Positions 22,723 to 31,462 of a stretch of 64,000 bases of DNA are shown here, one piece after another. The translations under genes were made by a program, and so were the position numbers. How positions within the stretch are numbered: the first letter of the stretch is position 1; every line of letters starts with the position of its first letter. The notes beneath the pieces were generated by a model. The model saw only the letters and a list, made by a program, of their open reading frames with translations, made no database searches and was not told where the DNA came from. Source of the DNA: Cubamyces lactineus (lineage: Eukaryota; Basidiomycota; Agaricomycetes; Polyporales; Polyporaceae); assembly GCA_022376465.1 (NCBI GenBank), contig JACDTU010000023.1, forward strand, positions 124,001-188,000. Reading direction: 5' to 3'.

Positions 22723-23615
22723 TGATTCTCATTGTTACAGGTAGCTATCAACGAGTAGAATATGAATGTACCATCCGGTTAAAAAATATTGTCTTGGGTG
22801 TAAGCCAAAACAGGATCTGCCTACTACAGCTGATAAGGAGCTCAATTCTGATCACTGCATTCGATAAGGATGAGCTTCTACAGCCCAATAGCAGAGTTTT
22901 ATAGGCACAAAATGCAAAAAGAACGAAGTCAATATCTGCTCTGGGTGCAGAGATATGGAGGGAAGAATCTGAAAAGTGCGAAAATGCACCTACATAAATT
23001 TCATTGGGAGTAGGCCATATTAGGGTGTCAAAAGTGGTAAATACATAGTTCTCTATGTATACTACAAGGATCAAAGGGGATTACCGAGAAAGACAAAGAA
23101 CTGCAAGAGCTATGAGGTGGTAAAGTGGGGGAGGGGCAGGAGGAGGGCGACAATGCATGTGGTCAGAATTTCATGTATTTACTACTGTTAGATAGCCCTT
23201 AAAAACGCGAATCCAACGGTACCAAGGGCAACATGAGGGGACCCCTGGGTGCAGAGTAACAAAGGAAACAAAATGGTCATTTTTGGCGAAAATGCGATGG
23301 TCTATATCTCTGCCAATACTGCATTATTCCTCATGCAATAATATGCGTTGGAAAGCCCTTTCAAGCACCTTTCCAATGATATATTGTTCATAGAAATTGA
23401 CCCAGAGGGAGCCATGCTAGGCACCCTGCAGTGGTCCCCTCCTAATGGCCCCTACCCTAGGGTCGCATTTTTAGGCTACTTTCCCTGCCCAATTGTGTTG
23501 CTATAAACAGATATATGTGTTCAAGCAAATACATATATGTTATATATAGATTTAGCCCAACGAGGTGCCCCAATGTGGCCCTAGAGGAGTGGCAGGAAGG
23601 TGTTGAATATGCCTG
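22723..23615 (-). repeat. Right arm of the long inverted repeat
   Basis: Mirror of the left arm, for example TGATTCTCATTGTTACAGGT at the inner edge and GGTGTTGAATATGCCTG at the outer edge. The unpaired spacer between the arms is about 167 bp (22556-22722). Confidence 0.85.
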
Positions 23616-24082
23616 TACGACAATGTACAATACCCCCACAATGATGTACAATGTCCCTATGATAATGTACAATACCCCCACAATGATGTACAATGTCTGT
23701 ACAACAATGTACAATACCCCCACGAACATCGACAATCCAGTTATTATCATCGCAACGTGGGCCGATTGTCATTTAGGACGATGTACAATACCCCCACGAT
23801 GATGTACAATGCCCCTACGACAATGTACAATGCTTCTACGACAATGTACAATACCCCCACGAACATCGACAATCCAGTTATTATCATCCCAACGTGGGCC
23901 GATTGTCATTCAGAACCATGTACAATACCCCCACGATTGTGGATATTGTATTGACAAAGAGCCCACGTCCAATTACAATTCAGTGATTCTTCATTATCAA
24001 ACCTTGTGGGCATTTTATCATTGTACTTGATGTGGTCACGTCTTCCACAATGGTTTTGCTACCTAGGTGGGCTATTGTTAAC

Positions 24083-25612
24083 AATGAGTGGTGACCACTA
24101 GTGGTATTATAGTACCAGGTGGCGGCTTCGCCACCCAGGCTATTACCCATCAGCCGGATACGATCCTTATTGAACCTTTCGCCAGTTAGACGTAAGGTGC
24201 TGAAGTATTCGAGGAGGCCTTGGAGCCAAACCTCGAACTTGTCAGCATCGTCCTTGTCCTCGTAGACCGGGGGAGATGGCAACTTAGCCAACTTCAGATA
24301 CGCAGGCGGCTCGTCAGTGGGATCTTTTCCCACTTGTTCATCTATCATAGTAAGGAGCCGTTGGACTCCTATACCATCGCGTACATTGGCTATTTGGGCC
24401 AACGTACACGAGTTCTTCTCGTGGTTCGTCTGAACCAGAAATAAGTGCTGTTAGGTGAGGTGCTATCGAGGTCCTTCTAGGACCCCAGGCACTCGGTCCC
24501 ACCAAGGGTAGAGTCCACGGCGCTCGTCTATACGCCGGACCTTTCGATGCTGAAGGTTGAGGATCCGCACCTAGCAAATCCTCTACCGATGGCATCAAAC
24601 TAGGACCCAACCCGTCGAATGCAACACTTCACCGGGGAGCTCGTTGCTCCTCAGCGCACCCAAAATGAGCACTAGCCGAATGGTAAGAGGGGCTGGTCTG
24701 AGGAGTACTAGCAAAGTGCTCCTCTTCCGCTAGCCCTGCCATTCGTAGATGATGCATTCGTCCCGAATCCAACCAGTGGAGTGCTTCTTGCACCTCGCTA
24801 ACAAACTCACTAGGTCCCTCCTCGTTGCGGTCAGACCATTCTTGGTTATTAGGTTGGACTAATTCGTCCACCTTCTGCTCTTCCCGAGCAGATACTGCTT
24901 CGTCGTCAGGATTTGACTTCATGTCATGGTCATGACCATCGTCGTCCCAATCCAAGGCTAAACCAGTAGCGGCTAGTACCACCTCTATTTCAGCTGTGAA
25001 CTTCTCCTCAGCCTGCTGAACATGCAGTGCGAGCTGGCTATATCAAGCTCGCGTGTCTCGTAATAAGCCAGTTAGCGCGGCCTTCTGCCTCGCTGGCAGA
25101 CCCTGCTCTGACTATCTTCGCGAGACTTGGCCGGACTCAATTGCTTGTTGCAATAGTCCATGATCGTCTGACGCTGGAGTTGGGTGACTTTCAGCCCGAG
25201 CTATTCGCTCGGTAGTCTCGACCGTCTCGGGAGGGGTCTGATACAGTCTAGGCGAAGTAGCTCGTTGCTTACCTCGATCACCATTAGTGTTCGACTGGTT
25301 TGATGTGCAACTACTCAGTCAGCTTTTGCTAGCTGCTCTGCTAGCCCAGGGCGTAGGTTTTGTGGAGGTTTGAGCACTGCGACCTGGTAGTATTTCAAAC
25401 AGCGATGCTCCCCCCGCTAACTGCGAGGGGGTAGACCTGCTCGGACCTGATGCCAACGTGGCGAGAGGTGCGAGAGGAGGACGAGCGGTCTTCGGGGACA
25501 CCCGTGATGGTTGCCCCTCTCCTGTGGGAGAATCTCTAGACGCCATGTCTAGAGATGGGAATGGAATGTCTGATTGGGAAGTTGAAGAGATGACGTGTAA
25601 CGTCGAGCCCAA
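24083..25612 (-). pseudogene. Relic gag of a further retrotransposon
   Basis: The minus strand begins with MASRDSPTGEGQPSRVSPKT (near 25544), passes through acidic Ser/Pro-rich sequence with several stops, and ends with a capsid motif LPSPPVYEDKDDADKFEVW then RIRLMGNSLGGEAATWYYNT. After that the homology ends and the foldback element follows. The upstream piece 25613-25873 is probably its leader and is cut by TE4. No pol remains next to it. Confidence 0.6.
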
Positions 25613-25873
25613 CTAGGGCTTGCTGTTCGCTTCTTAGAAGAGTAAAAAAGTGTTAAAACTCACAGGGTGTCTTACCACCCATTCCTCAAGTACTCTGGAC
25701 TGGGCTCGTATTGGGCTCGGCGTACTCGTGAGGATGGTGGGTAAGAAAGACTTTTCCACCAGATGCCCAGACCCCGAACGTCTAGGGTGTCGTACGCTTG
25801 CATAGATAATACAACAGATCATTGGTAATCTACGCAGATGGCGCAACTAGTGCCATCCTTGACTGAGTACGGT
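25613..25873. other. Leader remnant between the gag relic and TE4
   Basis: No gene. Its last bases pair with sequence on the far side of TE4: TGAGTAC before the insertion and GTACTCA after it form a hairpin once TE4 and one target copy are removed. Confidence 0.4.
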
Positions 25874-26415
25874 TGTTACGCTTTCGAGCGTGACTCTTAA
25901 ACTATCAAGCCTTAAGACGTCAATGAATAGAGAGCTTGTATCTATTCAGCTACTAGCCCTAGCTTGTCGAAGATAAGCGCGTAGTAGTATTTGCAGTTGA
26001 AAGCGAGTTAACGAGCAACCAAAGTCGTATTTCGCGAAGAGACTGAAAGCTGAGGGTCGCTCTATGGCGTCGCCTCTTATATACATGTATGCAGGCCTGT
26101 AGACGGAATGTTCTAGCGTGTACATGGACTTTCTGGTGCGTAGTAGTCAGTGCTAGTTGAACCTAGTAACACTGTGGCAGTGCTGCTGTGGACTGTGCAG
26201 AAGCGCCTGTGCACTGCGCGGAAGTAACTGTGCACTGTGCAGCAGTAACTGTGCATAGAAAGTCCTAGAGAGTCCTAGATAATACGAGACCATTCCTGTC
26301 TTTAAGAACCGTAGCTAGAATCCTAGAGTCCGCCATATTCATATAGTACAGAGACGGAAGTAGAGACCATACCAAATCGTACAGTTCGTAAGACGCCTAT
26401 CGTACATTTGTAACA
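25874..26415 (-). repeat. TE4 3' LTR (542 bp)
   Basis: Identical to the 5' LTR. It is preceded on the minus strand by the polypurine tract AGCGGAGGGGGAGCTAA (26416-26432). Confidence 0.95.
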
Positions 26416-26449
26416 TTAGCTCCCCCTCCGCTGAAGGTCGTCCTCGACC

Positions 26450-27742
26450 TTAGGCATGCACGATAATGTTCTGGTTACGCTCGACGACCTCAGGACGGAA
26501 GACGTCCAAAGAGGTCTGGACGAGGTCAGACACGTTACCTACTGCCCGAATACAATCCCACTGCGCCGATTCTGCCGCCGACATGCCTATAGCCTGGCGA
26601 TAAGTCGTCGGGGTGCGTTCGGCCTCGATCTTGAAGGCAGGGAAATTTCCTCGACGAGCGATGACGTCGTCGATAAGGAGAGAGGCTGCCATTGTGGTCC
26701 TGACAGAAGCTTCCGGCCATCGCAGATGGTATGCGACCATGATCCGAGTGACGGAGATGCCGAAAGGATTGTTGGGGACCACGAAGATGTCGCCGTTGGA
26801 ATTGACATAGCCAAGTCGATCTTCTCCGGTTCCTCGAAAGAAACCGCAGCGTCCGCGAGGTTCTTCAGCGTTCTTAGTGAGAGTCGCTGGTGGGGGAGGA
26901 GGAGGAGAGGGTGCCCTAACCGCGACCTTCAGGGCTTCGTGGAACTCCTCCTCAAGGAGCTCGTCGACCTCGTCAACCGTACTGAGCTCGAGATGCTCAA
27001 GCTCCGGGAGAAAGTCGAACGATTCCACCTCGGAGTAAGGTGAATCCGAGCGAGATGAAACCAAAGAGGGGGTGGACTCCTCAGAGGTTTGTCCCCACTT
27101 GACGGCTTCTTCCTCGGGGTCTGGAGTAGCAATCTTCCATGGGTCAGTTGAGGGAACTGACCATCCTCCGACTGAACTCACGTCCGCGTCTTCATCCTCA
27201 TCTACCTCGATAGACTCCGGGTAGTCATCGAGACGTTGCGGCCAGAAAATATGTCCCCAGTTATGAGTACCGTGTTGGTTGCGGAGGGGCATGAGATCCG
27301 AGAGAGCCCCCGCGATCTGGGGGTTAGCGAGCATCGAGAGTACCTTCTCTGCTCCTTGGATCACCGCCTGGTAAGCCTCGTTCGCAACCTGATCGACCTT
27401 CTTCTTCTCCGACTTGGGCGCCGACGTCCTCTTGTTATAGTTGACGAGAACTCCGTAGGACGGAGCAGCCCTGGCGAGAGAGCGGTAGACGTCGATGAGG
27501 TCCTTGACCTCAGGGAGATGAGAAATTCGAGCCTCTACGTGACTGTAGAGGTCGGGGTGGACAATGACCCAGCCGATGCGGTCGGCGAGGGTGCCTTCGT
27601 CGTTGGCCGAGACAGTGTGTCGAGGGAGGTGGTTGTAGAAAACCGTCCTCCGTTCGCGGATGAAGTTGGGGGGACGGGGAATGTTGCGTCTGGAAGCCTC
27701 AGAGAAGCGGCGACCAGTGAGATGAGTGCGAGTGTTGACCAT
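26450..27742 (-). CDS. TE4 ORF4: 430-aa protein of unknown function between pol and 3' LTR
   Basis: ATG at 27742 lies 66 nt after the pol stop, in a good context (A at -3, G at +4), behind a C/T-rich leader (CTCAACCCACTCCTCACTC). N-terminus MVNTRTHLTGRRFSEASRRN is basic. The middle is helical (VDQVANEAYQAVIQGAEKVL) then strongly acidic and Ser-rich (ESIEVDEDEDADVSS ... LEEEFHEALKVAV) with a run of eight prolines. The C-terminal ~130 residues look globular (GRCGFFRGTGEDRLGYVNSN, RIMVAYHLRWPEASVRTTMA). No signal peptide or membrane segment, so it is not env-like. TE2 and TE5 are cut before this position, so conservation cannot be tested here. I do not recognise the family. Confidence 0.75.
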   Translation of the reverse strand: MVNTRTHLTGRRFSEASRRNIPRPPNFIRERRTVFYNHLPRHTVSANDEGTLADRIGWVIVHPDLYSHVEARISHLPEVKDLIDVYRSLARAAPSYGVLVNYNKRTSAPKSEKKKVDQVANEAYQAVIQGAEKVLSMLANPQIAGALSDLMPLRNQHGTHNWGHIFWPQRLDDYPESIEVDEDEDADVSSVGGWSVPSTDPWKIATPDPEEEAVKWGQTSEESTPSLVSSRSDSPYSEVESFDFLPELEHLELSTVDEVDELLEEEFHEALKVAVRAPSPPPPPPATLTKNAEEPRGRCGFFRGTGEDRLGYVNSNGDIFVVPNNPFGISVTRIMVAYHLRWPEASVRTTMAASLLIDDVIARRGNFPAFKIEAERTPTTYRQAIGMSAAESAQWDCIRAVGNVSDLVQTSLDVFRPEVVERNQNIIVHA

Positions 27743-27808
27743 AGTGAATATCAGAAAATGTTTAGAAAATTGGAGGGAATATTTGAGTGAGGAGTGGGTT
27801 GAGTCTTT

Positions 27809-30800
27809 TTACGACAATTTGTGCCTCTTCTTATAGTTGCGCAGGATTGACTGCGCATTCTTGAGATGTTTTTCTGGTTCCCAAGAATTCTCCGATGCAG
27901 GCCAACCCTTCCAAGCCACTAGGTACTGTTTTCGGGTACCTCGGGTACGGTGGCTTAGGATTGCTTCTACCTCCCATTCCTCTCCTTCCGTCGAGTCTGG
28001 AGTGGGAATCGGTGGAGGTCGGATGTAGTCTGGTCCGTGCTCCTTAGTTGTGTGGTACGGAGTAAGTAGCGCTGCGTGGAAGACTGGGTGTATCTTCCAT
28101 TTCTCCGGAAGTTTTAACTTAAATGTAACCGGTCCCAAGACCTTGACGATAGCGAACGGTCCCACTCGTTTTGGAATCAACTTCCTAGAGACATATGGAA
28201 GCCTGAGGTTCTTTGTATCGAGAAGAACCTTGTCTCCGAGCTTCAGCGGAACTTGAGCAGCGGGGAGTCTTCTTGACATGGCTGCGGCGGCCTGCGCATG
28301 CGCAGCTATTGTATTCTCCCTGGCTTCCTGAAGACTTTGAAGCCTCTGCTCCGTACTTGGATGCTTTGGGGTGGTTCGGACTGTCCCAGCGGCCTCTGGC
28401 TGAAACCCGTAGAGGAGTTCAAACGGGGATTTTCCCGTGACAGAGTGTGTCCGCTGATTGTGCGCGAATTCGAATTGAGGCAGCAGTTTGGCCCAGTTCT
28501 CCGGATTGTTAGCACAGTAGAGCCGAAGTGCTAAGTCGAGTTCCTGATTGACTCGCTCCGTTTCCCCATCTGTCTGAGGATGATAGGCCGTGCTGAGTGC
28601 CGTTTCAATTCCGAGGCTGTTGTGTAATTCTTTGAATGCCTTGGAGATGAATTGCGGCCCTCGATCCGAGATGACCTTCGCAGGTAGTCCGAATCTGCGA
28701 TATACATCCCTTTGCAGAATATCCATGGCTCCTTCTGCCGTAATATTCTTAGTGCAAGGGGAAAATACCGCTGCCTTGGATACATCATGGTCAACTACCA
28801 CTTGGACGGCATTGAATCCATCCGACTCTGGTAGATCCGTGATATAATCCATTGTAATGGTCCGGAAAGGCCTAGTATCCCCACTGTGTTGAATGGGAAT
28901 TAAGCCTGGTTTAATGGGATGCGTATTGACCTTGCTTGTTTGGCAAGCGGCGCAACCTTTGACATATTGCACAATGAATTTCCGCATGCCTGGCCACATA
29001 TATTCCCGTTTAACCAGATCGTAGGTTTTCTGGACTCCTGGGTGTCCCATAATCGGTGCGTCGTGATGCATCTTGACTATATCACGATACAATTGATTAT
29101 CTGGTGGAACATATACCCTGTTCTTGTACAGGAGTATTCCGTCGTCGTCGGACCAATCTTCTGGTTTGCCGAACTCTGGGCGTTTGGTAGCCTTTCCTTT
29201 TAGGGTAATGTACTCTACTACCGAGCTGTCCCGTAGCTTGCTATCGCGGATGCGCTCTTGTAGCTCAACGTTGACAGCTTTGGCAAAAAGTTCTGGTCCC
29301 AATAATACGACATCCTTGTTGTCATTTTCCCCCCCGTCATGCCCTGATCTCCGAGAAAGGGCGTCTGCTTGAGTGAGGGATTTTCCGGGTTGGTGCTTGA
29401 TTACGATGTTGAACTCCGAGAGGAATAAATGCCATCGTGCCTGCCTGCGATTTAGCTTCTGCGCCGTACGGAAGTAGGTCAGATTTTTGTGATCTGATAG
29501 AATTTCTGTAGGGTGTGGGGAACCCTGCAAAAAATGCCGCCATGCTTCGAGGGCTCGAACAATGGCCAACAATTCCCTATCATAAATCTGATAGTTCCGT
29601 TCCGCAGGAGTAAAGGACTTGGACAAATAGGCACAAGGATGCCATAGTCCGTCCTCTCCTTGCTGTCGTAGTACAGCACCTGTTGCGACTTTAGAAGCAT
29701 CGCACTCAATCTGAAATGGTTTCTCCGGATCCGGGATTTGCAGGATCGGTTCTTCAGTAAACCGCTTCTTGAGTGTGTCGAATGCTTTCTGACAATCAGG
29801 GGTCCACAGAAAAGGCTGGTCCTTCTTGGTTAATTCCGTGAGGGGTCGGACTATCTTTGAATAATCCCGAATGAACCGTCGGTAGAAATTACCGAACCCC
29901 AGGAATGCCTGAACCTGCTTGACTGTTTTCGGTGGTTCCCACTCGATAATTGCCTTTAGCTTTACTGGATCCATAGCGACTACCCCCGGTCGGATTATTG
30001 ATCCTAGGAATTCGACTTCTTGTCTGTCGAATTCGCATTTTTCCGCTTTGAGGAATAGATCACTGTCTTGAAGTCGCTGTAAAGCTCTTCGCGTCCGCTC
30101 ATGGTGATCCTCGACATTGTCTGAGAATATCAGGATGTCGTCCATATAAATGACCATCCATCCTTCCTGGAGCATGTCTCGGAAGAGGTCGTTCATCATG
30201 TTTTGGAATGTGGCCGGTGCATTGCACAGACCAAAAAACATGACTGTTGGTTCGAACAATCCACTGGGTGTTATAAACGCAGCTTTCCACTCATCGCCCT
30301 CCTTGATGCGCACATTATTGTACCCTGCTCGCACGTCGAGTTTGGTGAATATTGTGGCCCCCTTCAGCCGGTCAATGATGTCGCTGATGAGCGGCAAGGG
30401 ATATGCGTTTTTAATAGTCCCCTCGTTAAGAGCCCTGTAGTCTTGAACAGGTCGAAGACTCCCATCTTTCTTGGTGACAAAGAAAAATGGCGAGGCTAGT
30501 GGAGACTTGGATTTTCGAATGTAGCCCTTCTCAAGGTTCTCCGCAATGAATTTGTCGAGTTCTATACGTTCCGTATAGGTCAGAGGGTAGATTTTCCTCC
30601 AAGACCCCTTGGTATGATGGTCGAAGTCCTTCTTGAATTCGATAGCATGGTCCCATGGTCTCGAGGGCGGAAATCTACTTGCTGCCTTTTTCTCAAAGAC
30701 CTGTCGGTAGTCCTTTACAAAATCAGGTAGGATTTCGTCCAAGGTCTTCTCCTTCTGGTCTTTCTTCGCTGCTATAGCGATCTCCGTAGACTTATTAATC

Positions 30801-31462
30801 TTTCGGATTTTCTTCTTGCGGTACCATAGCTCAATGGCCCTCGAAGGATTAAATGTAAGCCTTTCGGAGTCTGGGTCTGCGTCGTCCTCGTCCGGTATAG
30901 CACGTACGAACGATACGACCAGGTCTTGATTTAGAGGTTTTACTGGGAAGTTCCACAGCATCCCTTCAGGTGGGTCGTGCTCGCATTGGTATTTATGGAT
31001 CTGCTGCTGCTTCTTGATAATATCCGACTTGAAAGTAATGCGACCACTTTCCCAGTCGATATTAGGATTGTACTTGCGGATCCATGGCATGCCGAATAGG
31101 ACATCGTCCCGCCCAATGTCGGCCACATACCAATTTGTTGGGAGCTTCTTCCCGTGGAGATTAAATGTCCCCTCCACCCGATGGGTAATGGTTCCCATGC
31201 TATTAACGCTATCGTCCGCGTTCCGGAAAGTCAGAGTCTTTGGTAGTCTGACTGTCGGAAGATTGTACTTGTCCACAATCTTTTTATTGACGATCACGGC
31301 ATCCGCACCAGTGTCAATGAGTCCCTTGATTTCGACGGCTTTGTCCTGAACCTGCATGTAACCGGGTATCAGCAGAGCACTGCGTCTCCGCTCTGTATTG
31401 GTTACAATAGTTACATGCAGTTCCTTGGGCAAGTCAGGCGTCGAGTCTGCTTGCCTGCCTAA
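27809..31462 (-). CDS. TE4 pol: protease, RT, RNase H, integrase, chromodomain
   Basis: Expressed by -1 frameshift from gag; about 1,217 residues. Protease LIDTGADAVIV (about residue 50). RT from FFFVTKKDGSLRPVQDYRAL to catalytic YMDD (MVIYMDDILIF, about 440). RNase H ECDASKVATGAVL and [10 protein letters not shown]. Integrase zinc finger HHDAPIMGHPG...CAACQ, then MDYITD, ISDRGPQF and GETERVNQ for DDE. C-terminal chromodomain EGEEWEVEAILSHRTRG then QYLVAWKGWPASENSWEP, placing it in the chromoviruses. The frame is open throughout, ending near RNYKKRHKLS. No ATG is needed because of the frameshift. Confidence 0.95.
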   Translation of the reverse strand, partial: LGRQADSTPDLPKELHVTIVTNTERRRSALLIPGYMQVQDKAVEIKGLIDTGADAVIVNKKIVDKYNLPTVRLPKTLTFRNADDSVNSMGTITHRVEGTFNLHGKKLPTNWYVADIGRDDVLFGMPWIRKYNPNIDWESGRITFKSDIIKKQQQIHKYQCEHDPPEGMLWNFPVKPLNQDLVVSFVRAIPDEDDADPDSERLTFNPSRAIELWYRKKKIRKINKSTEIAIAAKKDQKEKTLDEILPDFVKDYRQVFEKKAASRFPPSRPWDHAIEFKKDFDHHTKGSWRKIYPLTYTERIELDKFIAENLEKGYIRKSKSPLASPFFFVTKKDGSLRPVQDYRALNEGTIKNAYPLPLISDIIDRLKGATIFTKLDVRAGYNNVRIKEGDEWKAAFITPSGLFEPTVMFFGLCNAPATFQNMMNDLFRDMLQEGWMVIYMDDILIFSDNVEDHHERTRRALQRLQDSDLFLKAEKCEFDRQEVEFLGSIIRPGVVAMDPVKLKAIIEWEPPKTVKQVQAFLGFGNFYRRFIRDYSKIVRPLTELTKKDQPFLWTPDCQKAFDTLKKRFTEEPILQIPDPEKPFQIECDASKVATGAVLRQQGEDGLWHPCAYLSKSFTPAERNYQIYDRELLAIVRALEAWRHFLQGSPHPTEILSDHKNLTYFRTAQKLNRRQARWHLFLSEFNIVIKHQPGKSLTQADALSRRSGHDGGENDNKDVVLLGPELFAKAVNVELQERIRDSKLRDSSVVEYITLKGKATKRPEFGKPEDWSDDDGILLYKNRVYVPPDNQLYRDIVKMHHDAPIMGHPGVQKTYDLVKREYMWPGMRKFIVQYVKGCAACQTSKVNTHPIKPGLIPIQHSGDTRPFRTITMDYITDLPESDGFNAVQVVVDHDVSKAAVFSPCTKNITAEGAMDILQRDVYRRFGLPAKVISDRGPQFISKAFKELHNSLGIETALSTAYHPQTDGETERVNQELDLALRLYCANNPENWAKLLPQFEFAHNQRTHSVTGKSPFELLYGFQPEAAGTVRTTPKHPSTEQRLQSLQEARENTIAAHAQAAAAMSRRLPAAQVPLKLGDKVLLDTKNLRLPYVSRKLIPKRVGPFAIVKVLGPVTFKLKLPEKWKIHPVFHAALLTPYHTTKEHGPDYIRPPPIPTPDSTEGEEWEVEAILSHRTRGTRKQYLVAWKGWPASENSWEPEKHLKNAQSILRNYKKRHKLS

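Larger units (their letters stand above)
21215..23983. mobile_element. Foldback-type element with ~890-bp inverted arms and subterminal tandem repeats
   Basis: Left end CTGGATTGTATATGAACGTGG; the right end reversed reads CTGAATTGTAATTGGACGTGG. Next to the left end are about four copies of a 65-80-bp unit (TTGTATATGRACGTGGC...GATATACAATC). Next to the right end is an array of GTACAATACCCCCAC units and two copies of a ~60-bp block ending CAACGTGGGCCGATTGTC. The core is a large imperfect inverted repeat. No transposase ORF was found; the open frames here are mirror images of each other. It appears inserted in the gag relic to its right. The transposon superfamily is not identified. Confidence 0.65.

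Noticed and set aside
22204..23074. Two similar ~108-aa open frames (plus and minus) in the foldback element
   Set aside because: They are the same sequence read from both arms of the inverted repeat; no domain and no reason to think they are translated.
21215..23983. CRISPR-like array from the short repeats
   Set aside because: Repeats have no regular unique spacers and lie at the ends of a foldback element in a eukaryotic sequence.
26450..27742. ORF4 as an envelope gene
   Set aside because: In env position, but no signal peptide, membrane segment or cysteine pattern.
26456..27790. Plus-strand open frames at 26456-27043 and 27236-27790
   Set aside because: Antisense to the intact 430-aa ORF4; no motif and weaker start contexts.
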